From NCBI GenBank assembly GCA_938743325.2, contig OW568886.1:186001-250000 (forward strand): a DNA stretch of 64,000 nt, in the 5' to 3' direction. Under the pieces are notes generated by a model. It saw only the letters and a list, made by a program, of their open reading frames with translations. It was not told the origin of the DNA and did not search any database. The translations under genes were made by a program, and so were the position numbers. This document shows positions 56,601 to 64,000 of the stretch, one piece after another; position 1 is the first letter of the stretch; each line of letters opens with the position of its first letter. The DNA comes from Pycnococcus provasolii. Its lineage: Eukaryota > Chlorophyta > Pseudoscourfieldiophyceae > Pseudoscourfieldiales > Pycnococcaceae.

Positions 56601-59600
56601 GTGAAGTTGAGAAGTCAGCGAAGGCAAACGGCGCGCCACTTTGGCACTTCAACCCGTCAGCTGCGGATGAACAGGCTCGATTTCCGAACCCATTCCACCT
56701 GTGGAAAGCCAAGAAGAATTTCTTGTCTTTGCTTGACAAGAAGAAAAGCGAGGATGAGGAAAAGAGGAAGGAGAAGTTAAGTGGAAAGTCGTTCATGCTT
56801 CGAAGGAGTCAACTCAGCTTCCGAATGAAAAGGGATGTAGAGGATAATAGCCCGGTGGACGCGGAGGCGCAGATCACTACGAAGAGAACCGGGAGTAGAA
56901 GCCAACTCACTGATGTCAGGGATATGGTGGTCGACCCATTACCTGACGATCCTCAGATGACGAAGCCTGAGCAGGCGCTTGCCAAGGCGCTCGCGATGAA
57001 TGAGATTGCCACGATGGCTCCAGTCGCAGTGAATGACGCGGACGGGGGAGGACAGAACGAAACAATTCGATTCCCCGTCTTCGTGGCTTTCGAAACGTTC
57101 AAAGCCCGCATGAGCATGCTCATGATGACGTACGTATCTTTCAACATGTGGTCGTTCCTATTCGTTAAATCGATTCCATGGAACAAGAACGTGCCGATTC
57201 GTGTTTTCGAGCTGATTACTCTCGAGTTTACAGGCTCGTTTTACCTGAACTACTTTTACCTGCAGATCATCGTCTACGCCGCGCTATGGCTCTTCATGTT
57301 CCTGGACGAATACTTGATTCATTCCGATGATCAACTGATTCAGCTCTTCACCAACATGCTTAAATCGGCTGGAAATCTGCGGAAAATGCGAGCAATGCTT
57401 TTGAATTGGAAGATGTATGACGATTACGGCATGGCAATAATTTATCAGGTCTTCCTGGGATTACAAAAATTGCTACTCGAGGCACTCTTCGTGCCGTCAA
57501 CGACGTGCATGCTGCGAATGATGGCTTGCTATTACGGCAACCCACGATCAGGCCTCAAGCCAAGGGTGAAAGCTTACACAGAGATGGAGTGCTGGGTATC
57601 ACCACACTACATCTACGTTGCCGTTGCGGCAGCTCAAGTTTTGATGCTTTACATAACGCAAGTTCACACGCAGTGCTTGCGAAAGCCACTGCGTCCAACA
57701 CTCGAAATTTACAATCCGATTTTCGAAACATTCTACAGCATGTGTCAAGTGCTCATGGGCGGTGTGGCGGTGCTTTGCGAAGACTTGTGGAATGGCCGTG
57801 TCGTAGCAATCACAGCCATCGTGCTGAACTTTTTTCTGCTGGGCATCAACATGAAACTTCAACCTGTGAAGGGGAATGGTGAGCACGTCAATAGCCTTCG
57901 CTCGGGTGTCTTTTTGGTGCAGCTTATGGGCGCGTTCGCCGCCTTCGCGCTAACCTACGCAGGACCCTCAGGCTTGACAAATCAAGTCCTTTCCTATGGC
58001 TACCTGCTCCTTGCCCCCGCAATCTTCATCGCGATGTACCGCGCCAACTTCGAGCTTTCGACCGAGGCTGATGACGTGGCAAGTCGCAAGGAGCCGATTT
58101 ATGCCAGCTTGTCCAAGTTGGACGTGACAACCTTCGTGCGAAGAATGGAACAAGAGGCGCGCGTGCGCAAGGCACGCAGGGAGATGGATCGCGAGCGGAA
58201 ATTGGGCTTGGATCCCGACTTTGGAAGAAATGTTGGAGTCTTCGAGAGATGGTTTGGCTTGCCGTGGAGCGAGTTTTTGCATAAGTTCACTAATGTTGAA
58301 ATCCGCGACGAGTTTGTGGTTTTGCGAGCTTTGGCGACTCTTATGCGCGAGGATCCCGAGCTGCCTCAGCTGACTCGAGCAACGCGGATGGTGCTAAAAC
58401 ACTGCGTTAGGACTCCGAACTTTCTCTTCTACGCGAATCCGACCTTGGAGTCGATGTTCGGCGAGTGGGCGCCGAAGGAATACAAGCACAATAGAGTTTT
58501 CCGGAAGCTTTTTAAGCCGCTGACAGCACACGAGGCTGAGATTCTTGTTCCGTACCTCGTTCGCGCTGCGCGGGCTGAGAAACTAGAAACGATCGATCTG
58601 CAGGTGCCTATCCCGGTGAAGCAGCTGCTAAATAACGGTGAGACGCAGTTGCTCCGACACCTCGACTTGTCACCAATCCGCGACCTTGCGGGAGAGGGCG
58701 AGGCGATGTTGATTCGCGAGCTCCTTGCACCATGGCCACTGGCCTGCTATATTCAGAGAATTACCTGGAACGCGAGCATTGATCTGGAAGGGCTTCGCAC
58801 GGGAAAGATCACCTCGCTGTGGCTACGAGGCATTGAGATTAAGCGCGATTCGCCCGAATCTGCGAGATCGCCGGCTCCTGAAACAGACAGCAGCAGCGAG
58901 GGAACCTACAGTGGAAGCGACGAAGAGGAAGAGGGCAGCAACGAAGAGGAAGAGGGCAGCAACGAAGAGAGTGCTTCGCCGGCAAAGGATAAATTGAACG
59001 AGTCGATGGCGTCGTTGGATTCGCAGCTCACGGGGTCGTCTGACTGGAACCTGTCAAGCGGGGCTCTCAAACTACCCTCGCTGAATCTGGAGCCCGAATA
59101 CGAATCGGCAAAATCCGAGGACGTCATTCTTCTTTGCGAAATGATGCGTGGTGCAATGCCGGATGCGCCGGGTTGGTTGAGCCCAAGCGGTAAGCCGTAC
59201 ACGTGCAATCTTCGCGAGCTCGACTTGAGTGGTCACGAAATAGGCGCTGCGGGTGTGCGGGCTCTTTCCCAGATTCTTGGGGCTCTCGAGTGCCACCTTA
59301 GGACGCTGGATATCACGCCGAAGGCGAAGCCAGGGAAAACGGAAATATTTCTACCGTACAAGCATGCCCTCATCCTCGCTTACGGCATCCGTCGCAACAA
59401 TGGCCACCTCAGATCGGTGACTGGCTTGAAGCCTGCCGGCGCGGTCGAGCTTTGGGCGCTGAATCTGCCACCCGTGAACAAAAGGGATGGGCTTGGGCGG
59501 AAGGAGCTTATCGTCGACATGGCATTTGGCGAGCTGAATACGGATGCGCTCCCACCCTCCTTCGGTGGCCTTGAGAAAGGTGCTCATCACGTTCCAGATC

Positions 59601-60931
59601 TTTCGCTGTACAGCCCTCACGGTGGCAATGTGCACTCGAGCAAGCTCGGGGGAGGCGATCCTGACGAGGATGCCATTGACGAAGACGAGGAGGACCCTTT
59701 CCTTGGACCAGACACCAAATCAACACTTGGCAAGATCACGGACAGTGCCATGGCAGTCATCTGCGCCCGACTGTTCTCGAGTCAGGTTAGCAAATTGGAC
59801 TTGAGCGGGAACTCCATTACGGAGCAGGGCATGCATCATCTGAGCGTCGTTCTTGAGATTAATCTTCCGTCGCTGAGGAGCGTGAGCGTGGCTTACAACG
59901 AGGTTGGCGACCAGGCTTGTGCGAAGCTTGCCAACTCTCTCGTCCATAACTTCTACATCGAGGAGCTTGACTTTAGTGGATGCGGCGTGGGTTACGCGGG
60001 ATCCACCTCGCTCGCTCGCGTACTTTATCTCACCACGGAGACGAAGATCTTCGACAAAGGCACGAAAAAGGGCTTCAGGAACTTGAATCTACGGGCGATG
60101 AAGAGCGCGAGAATGCGAAAGATGAACACTGGTTCCGACAAGCCACGCCTGAAGGTACTAAATCTCAGCGATAATCCGAAGATTGGCATGGCAGAGGCTC
60201 GCGTCGTGTGCCGCTCGTTGATTCCCAACAATATGTCCACCGGTGCCATGCCCGTGCTCGAGACTTTGGACTTGAGCAACTGTCCGTTGTATGCGAGTGG
60301 ATGCGTGCACGTGGGAAACATGCTTGCTAATAATACAAATATACGCGTGGTGAAGCTGAATAGCGTGAACATGATGTTCGAGCTGAATCGCCAACTGTCG
60401 TCGGAGACACCGGATGGCACATTGGAAATTCCCACGATTCCCACCCTTGAGGGGATCTCTGCACTGTGTTTCGGGCTCACTCACAACCAAAGTTTGGTGG
60501 AGTTTGCGTTGGAGAGCAATGACCTTGTCAGCTCAAACTTTTACTCCTTGGCGAAGGCGATCGTCGACCACCCTCGCCTCGAGCACTTGAATGTGGGATC
60601 GAACAAGATTAGCATAAAGTTGGAAATACTGGAACCGATTTTGTCGCTAGTGAGGCAGAATCAGAGTCTGCAGAAGATTCACCTTCAAGGCAATCCCGTG
60701 AGGGTGGACGTGGTGTCGCAGTTTGACGAGGCTACGAAACTGAGACATGCTGTTGCTGATGACCCAGAGTCCGAGGCGCAAGGTCGCGTCTCGGCAGTCT
60801 CGGCGGTGGCTCGCGAATCCTATGTGAGTGTGGGTGATCCTCCCCTTCCGTTCGCGGATGGCCGAGGGATGGCCGACCAAGGCGGTGAGATTGTGCTCAC
60901 GCTCCCCGCGCCGATTCCTGAGACGGAGTGA
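53663..60931 (+). CDS. giant proline-rich, multi-pass membrane protein with LRR tail
   Basis: 2422 residues from MLGRRRRRAAASL. A signal/anchor helix ~32-55 (AYLLLALIIAALVVASV) leads into an extracellular or luminal half with cysteine-rich modules (CCSALEAAF; CQCMDLPIKD; CCQSFC), NxS/T glycosylation sites and five Pro-rich stretches (pure poly-Pro at ~393-425, and PPSPPPPPPP blocks at ~215, ~338, ~667, ~836-866), as in algal wall/surface glycoproteins. A membrane helix (~878-897), a ~250-residue charged cytosolic part and a block of about eight membrane helices (~1152-1461) follow. The C-terminus (~1848-2360) has ribonuclease-inhibitor-type LRRs (LDLSGNSITEQGMHHLS; LNLSDNPKIGMAEARVV). I do not recognise the family: the helix block resembles polytopic TMEM/channel-like folds only in layout. 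Single exon; end TEME-like acidic. Confidence 0.85.
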   Translation: MLGRRRRRAAASLGGGGGGVVLVRARTYGRTSWAYLLLALIIAALVVASVIRTADAQDDSDDTNNATDVPPPMTPPTPPPPTPPVKPTFGIYPQGGTTCFNSEDSGVINAYRVCDVNLRLRFGTQEAEDCCSALEAAFGHTNSDGPAPQLENCLCREDAFSYYNSWFDAQDVGKGAGYDFLHEMLGDCAAIVGVNRMFNVSWVTRTPVEENACPMPPPPPPPPPFPPPPDPCQCMDLPIKDGLDEQLFGSDYASECRAWDAEDCDLKWSDTTYAPNGRRNGEMGVWCCQSFCRVPAACSNAERVDVRVSKTSNRTYPVYLGTRFCNNPPIDEIAQTCKYTPSPPPPPPSPPPSPPPLPPVRADLNLDVVVELCCTNQKEAPREMTLFLDPLNLPPPPPPPPPPPPPPPPPPPPPPFPPPMPPPPLVNDTTSESSNVTTPPPTTTVTTVTPDGAIEPTVEAPPALSSPSSDANGTAARRGHEVGTGVTDEERKQLAYNTTFTWEELTTPHGFSSAWMRAWEMVDPGPPPGTYVNNSFISSLQEAILASPGAVTAEIVPKEAPVTKPITNATACASAEFPVKAGEPCFSIQIAYTIAVSFNGTTAAAVEEPEVKESVATYYHAEVSILLNGVLVVDMVPPERKRALSEVLEIAAKAPFGSARVENVVLPSPPPPPPSPPPLPPPTPPTPPSPPLPASFISRRNGLGMRKLLAHHFDTAEVQLRIEGGFGEFGRMRAESYVAELTRNETETDTFIFDWLIHPKRRAIVFPYIRSTFLTRALVPAPQKLAPWDAKDAYRDNFARELAANGTGYLEELSSRVASDLVLDLSNLQVAFDGYPTPPSPPPSPPPPPPPPSPPPPPPSPPPNPPVDVREFEKEMASSIFAPALLAIWLFFGVYYMRKAVGAFTTREMDEIEAEIEAEIMAQENPPEMDKSDNGVLLDREGAIPNFDNDRERTPTPLPRIVTPPPTKPDPLIDNKTEEGEVEKSAKANGAPLWHFNPSAADEQARFPNPFHLWKAKKNFLSLLDKKKSEDEEKRKEKLSGKSFMLRRSQLSFRMKRDVEDNSPVDAEAQITTKRTGSRSQLTDVRDMVVDPLPDDPQMTKPEQALAKALAMNEIATMAPVAVNDADGGGQNETIRFPVFVAFETFKARMSMLMMTYVSFNMWSFLFVKSIPWNKNVPIRVFELITLEFTGSFYLNYFYLQIIVYAALWLFMFLDEYLIHSDDQLIQLFTNMLKSAGNLRKMRAMLLNWKMYDDYGMAIIYQVFLGLQKLLLEALFVPSTTCMLRMMACYYGNPRSGLKPRVKAYTEMECWVSPHYIYVAVAAAQVLMLYITQVHTQCLRKPLRPTLEIYNPIFETFYSMCQVLMGGVAVLCEDLWNGRVVAITAIVLNFFLLGINMKLQPVKGNGEHVNSLRSGVFLVQLMGAFAAFALTYAGPSGLTNQVLSYGYLLLAPAIFIAMYRANFELSTEADDVASRKEPIYASLSKLDVTTFVRRMEQEARVRKARREMDRERKLGLDPDFGRNVGVFERWFGLPWSEFLHKFTNVEIRDEFVVLRALATLMREDPELPQLTRATRMVLKHCVRTPNFLFYANPTLESMFGEWAPKEYKHNRVFRKLFKPLTAHEAEILVPYLVRAARAEKLETIDLQVPIPVKQLLNNGETQLLRHLDLSPIRDLAGEGEAMLIRELLAPWPLACYIQRITWNASIDLEGLRTGKITSLWLRGIEIKRDSPESARSPAPETDSSSEGTYSGSDEEEEGSNEEEEGSNEESASPAKDKLNESMASLDSQLTGSSDWNLSSGALKLPSLNLEPEYESAKSEDVILLCEMMRGAMPDAPGWLSPSGKPYTCNLRELDLSGHEIGAAGVRALSQILGALECHLRTLDITPKAKPGKTEIFLPYKHALILAYGIRRNNGHLRSVTGLKPAGAVELWALNLPPVNKRDGLGRKELIVDMAFGELNTDALPPSFGGLEKGAHHVPDLSLYSPHGGNVHSSKLGGGDPDEDAIDEDEEDPFLGPDTKSTLGKITDSAMAVICARLFSSQVSKLDLSGNSITEQGMHHLSVVLEINLPSLRSVSVAYNEVGDQACAKLANSLVHNFYIEELDFSGCGVGYAGSTSLARVLYLTTETKIFDKGTKKGFRNLNLRAMKSARMRKMNTGSDKPRLKVLNLSDNPKIGMAEARVVCRSLIPNNMSTGAMPVLETLDLSNCPLYASGCVHVGNMLANNTNIRVVKLNSVNMMFELNRQLSSETPDGTLEIPTIPTLEGISALCFGLTHNQSLVEFALESNDLVSSNFYSLAKAIVDHPRLEHLNVGSNKISIKLEILEPILSLVRQNQSLQKIHLQGNPVRVDVVSQFDEATKLRHAVADDPESEAQGRVSAVSAVARESYVSVGDPPLPFADGRGMADQGGEIVLTLPAPIPETE

Positions 60932-62846
60932 ACATGATTGGAAGGAAAGGAGTGGAAAACGATCCTTTTGAAATGATTTCATTTATTGACATGTGTAGAC
61001 TACTATAATACTACTACAGTACAAACTATCTATCATTGACATTTCCCTTACGTCATCAGGTCGCCCATTTTTAGGGTGTATTAACTCCTTAAGGCCAGTA
61101 TGGCACGTTGAGGTGCAGGTGGAGGTGGAGGTGGCACAAATTCGATTGGAGTTAGGGCTAGGGCTAGGGTTAGGGTTAAGGGTCTTTGGTCGGGGAGCTG
61201 GATCTGGGTGATAGGTATTCCGACAATGGATAGACTAACGAGGGACTAGGAACCCAACGGCGGGTCGACTTATCTATTGTCGACCGACCCTTGTGCCTAT
61301 TCTTTCCAGTTGTTGCCAGGTTGTGTGGTTGTGGATTACACGCGGAATTTCCAGCGAACGGATTTTAATATGCGCACCACGTTGTTTCTTATAAAAAAAT
61401 AGACTAAGGTTATGCCCTCGCTCGGACAACACAACGCTCATACAACGCAACGCTCAGAAAAACAGCTCAGGAAACTTCAACTTTCGTGGAAAAAAAACAA
61501 CAAAAAAAACGGGAGGCTAGGGTAGGCATTTTGCAAGCTCGGGAAGGACCATTCCAATTCCGCGAAATCCCGGAAGTTAAGTTCCGCTCCCTCCACTCTT
61601 CTGCGTCCCCCACAGACGTCCACAATCACATTTTTGGATTTCTGAAATTTTCTGAAAAGTTTTCTGACACGGAATTTCTGGGACGCTCCCTGGACCTTAC
61701 AGCCTTACACACATATGTCCTTCTTGTTTGGGTTAGGCTGTATTTTATTTTATTTCCACTGGCCGACTACGGGTGAATTGTGAAATTGTTCCTCTCCGCT
61801 GGCCGCTGGCAACTGGTGAATTCCTGTTGTGAATTCTGTTGGTGAATTCCATTTCATCTCGGAGGAAGACATCTCTTCTCTTCACCCTTTAGGAAGGCGA
61901 AGGCCTCTTGAAGGCCTCTTGAAGGCGAAGCAGCGACATTGTATTTGTCTTCAGCAGCAGCAGCAGCAGCTGAGCAGCAGCTGAGCAGCACGGACATCAC
62001 AGGCTCATACAAGCTTTTCAAAGAGCTCGTCTGTGTGTGTGTGTGTGCTGTGTGTGCGTGTGTGTGTGCGTGTGCGTGTGTGTGTGCTGTGTGTGTGTAC
62101 TCCTCTTACCTTAAGGACCTTACCTTAAGTTTACCTTAGCTTGCTGGACATCAGTGTGGTGGTGGGTGTGGTGGCCGGCTGTGTCTCTGTGTCTCTGAGA
62201 GTGTGATTGTGATTCGCACTTCGCACTTGGCACTTGTCTGTTTCTTTCTTTCAAGAGACTTTGCTTTTTCAGAAGTTACTCTCAACTTCTCAAGTAAGGC
62301 CTGTAAGGTTTCGTACTCATACACTGACTGGAGAACCTCCTGGAGCACTCAATCGCTCAGTCAGTCTGCACTTCATTCAGCACTGAAATCAACCAGGTAC
62401 CTGATCAGACGTAACTGGTACGGTAGGTGAGGTAAGTGAGGCTGGCCTTCCTTCTACCTGCGCAATCTCTGCTGCACCTGGTATTGACATACTTCTTATA
62501 GTTCACCGCCGACGCCGACGCAAAGCAGATTCTTTCATTCGCAAGTCGCAACAGCAAAGCAGGCCATTTCGCAAAGCAGGCCCGTGGGGTGAGATTCTCC
62601 CAAAAACAAAAAAAAAAGAACAACCGAACTGGCTGGCTGGCTCCTCGGAGCAGGTTTTTGTTTTTTTTTACACTACACGCTTACTGTAGATAAGGTAAAC
62701 CCATTCCGAAGGTTATATATTTTTTTGGTTTGGCGGGTTTGCACATCACGATCATCATCATCGTCATCACTATCACATCACACCTTTTACATTTGATAAC
62801 AGCACATCATCGTCACAATACACAGTTTTATCGTGTTCAGCATAGC
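60932..62846. other. 1.9-kb gene-poor interval
   Basis: TTAGGG/CTAGGG motifs (61151-61182), a GAATTC-rich patch (61815-61850), an AAGGCCTCTTG repeat (61893-61925), CAG tract (61950-61995), and long GT tracts (62031-62098). No convincing coding region. It holds the promoter of the response-regulator gene. Confidence 0.55.
61151..61182 (+). repeat. TTAGGG/CTAGGG run
   Basis: GTTAGGGCTAGGGCTAGGG followed by TTAGGGTTAAGGG, a degenerate telomere-type run like the others in this window. Confidence 0.8.
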
Positions 62847-64000
62847 ATGGAGTTTCCACCCATGGGCGGCGGAGTTCCTCCCGTGGACTCAGCGAACGAT
62901 ATGACGATGGACGAACGAGCACCCACGCCCTTGCCTGGTGCCACGACAACAACAGCGAATCCGTTCTCTGACATGGCGACGACGACAAATCCTACACCAG
63001 CACATTTGGACTTGGACGCCGTGACAAATCCAGGCGCAAATCCATTCCAGGTACAGCAACCTGGAGTGATGACAAATCCAGAAGCATTCCCGGTGGACAC
63101 GCCATCGCCGAGTTCGGGAGGTGCACACGCATTTCCCGTCGGATTGCGCGTGCTCGTCGTCGACGACGACCCGATCTGTCTGATGATTGTCGAGAAAATG
63201 CTAAGGAGGTGCGACTACCAAGTCACAACGTGCAAATCAGGCCAAACGGCGCTGGAAATGCTACGGGCGAACAAGGAAGATCCGCCATTCGACATCGTCC
63301 TAACCGACGTGAACATGCCTGGCATAGACGGCTTCCTTCTGCTGCAGCAAATTGGACTCGACCTCGACGTGCCCGTCATCATGATGAGCGGGAACGGGGA
63401 TACGAACGTCGTCCTCAAGGGAATTACGCACGGCGCTGTTGACTACCTGCTGAAGCCCGTGCGCATGGAGGAGTGCTCAAATATCTGGCAGCACGTCGTA
63501 CGGCGCAAGACGGATGTGCTGAGCAAGGCACTCTCAGGACCGCTGCCAGATGGTGGGCCGGCGGAGTACGCCGACGCGCTGGGTAAGCACCATCGCACGG
63601 GAGATGACGACAGCGTAGGTGATACGCTGGAGTCTGCAGGAAAGGATCGCTCGTCGAAGAAACCTCGTGTGGTGTGGAGCCAGGAGCTGCATCAGAAGTT
63701 CGTGAACGCGGTGAACGAACTAGGCATCGACAAGGCGGTGCCCAAGCGCATTCTCGACCTTATGGAGGTGCCAGGTCTGACAAGAGAGAACGTCGCAAGT
63801 CACCTGCAGAAATATCGTCTCTTCCTGAAGAGGCTTGCGAAGGAGGGCATGGTACCTTCCCCCTCAGCGTTCTTCGAGCAGACCATGGGTGGCCAGCAGC
63901 AGCCACATCCGCAGCAGATGGCGCCAATGGCGATGGCTGCACCGCAGGCGCCGATGGGCATGGCACCTCAGGCACCTGGGCAGCCATTTGGCGCGGCGCA
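62847..64000 (+). CDS. type-B response regulator (receiver + GARP), 3'-partial
   Basis: At least 384 residues, cut by the window end. Type-B response regulators receive a phosphoryl group in cytokinin-type two-component signalling and bind DNA through a GARP (MYB-like) domain. The receiver starts near residue 98 ([19 protein letters not shown]), with acidic pocket DDD, phospho-acceptor D154 in [13 protein letters not shown], switch Thr/Ser region (MMSGNGD) and conserved K203 in LLKPVRMEE. The GARP domain (~270-329) reads [34 protein letters not shown] and [16 protein letters not shown] 97-residue disordered leader precedes the receiver and a Gln/Pro/Met-rich activation-type tail follows. All receiver key residues are intact. 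Confidence 0.92.
   Translation, partial: MEFPPMGGGVPPVDSANDMTMDERAPTPLPGATTTTANPFSDMATTTNPTPAHLDLDAVTNPGANPFQVQQPGVMTNPEAFPVDTPSPSSGGAHAFPVGLRVLVVDDDPICLMIVEKMLRRCDYQVTTCKSGQTALEMLRANKEDPPFDIVLTDVNMPGIDGFLLLQQIGLDLDVPVIMMSGNGDTNVVLKGITHGAVDYLLKPVRMEECSNIWQHVVRRKTDVLSKALSGPLPDGGPAEYADALGKHHRTGDDDSVGDTLESAGKDRSSKKPRVVWSQELHQKFVNAVNELGIDKAVPKRILDLMEVPGLTRENVASHLQKYRLFLKRLAKEGMVPSPSAFFEQTMGGQQQPHPQQMAPMAMAAPQAPMGMAPQAPGQPFGAA

Noticed and set aside
1-64000. Bacterial contaminant contig
   Set aside because: Spliced SUMO, myosin, nucleoporin, TRAPPC10 and MYB genes show it is eukaryotic nuclear DNA.

Overview
The window is nuclear DNA of a small, compact eukaryote, most probably a green picoalga (prasinophyte/core-chlorophyte grade; Pycnococcus-like is my guess, not something the sequence proves). 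Pointers are a RETICULATA-family plastid protein, plant-type DUF4336 and type-B (receiver + GARP) response-regulator genes, a SHAQKYF-type MYB, the cyanobacterial/plastid LpxB-like protein, an organellar LpxA, SUMO, TRAPPC10, an FG nucleoporin and a myosin. Genes are mostly single exons, lie on both strands and are close together. One intron is clearly visible (in the SUMO gene). Short TTAGGG-type runs are scattered between genes.

Layout. 0-8 kb: 3' part of a vWA-like membrane protein, TRAPPC10 (TRAPPII vesicle tethering) and a two-pass membrane protein. 8-16 kb: LpxA acyltransferase, a coiled-coil protein, a glutathione peroxidase read through an in-frame TGA at the selenocysteine position with a SECIS-like 3' UTR fold, a RETICULATA-related plastid protein, a small membrane protein and an orphan ORF. 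16-25 kb: bacterial-type citrate synthase, DUF1295/steroid-reductase-like membrane protein, a membrane-anchored phytochelatin-synthase-like peptidase, a plastid LpxB-related protein and an O-GlcNAc-transferase-like GT41 protein with a signal peptide. 25-29 kb: Mpv17/PMP22-family and DUF4336 genes, divergent and sharing a ~130-bp element just behind both stop codons. 28-40 kb: STPGR-like protein, SUMO, a GT29 sialyltransferase-like enzyme, MYB factor, a 2.2-kb gene-poor stretch and a carrier-like plastid membrane protein. 40-53 kb: a 2092-residue myosin with five PH-like domains and a FERM-like tail, a small basic protein, NUP58-like nucleoporin, an RCC1-like repeat protein, a double-CxxCxG protein and a 50-bp minisatellite. 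53-64 kb: a 2422-residue proline-rich multi-pass LRR protein, a gene-poor stretch, and the 5' part of a type-B response regulator cut by the window end.

There is no operon-like functional cluster. Themes that recur are redox/metal handling (selenoprotein GPx, phytochelatin synthase), secretory glycosylation and trafficking (GT29, GT41, TRAPPC10), plastid envelope proteins, and large surface-type proteins with proline-rich stretches. I saw no virus-derived element, CRISPR array, rRNA or convincing intact tRNA. Starts were placed at the first plausible ATG by eye; splice predictions other than SUMO are tentative.
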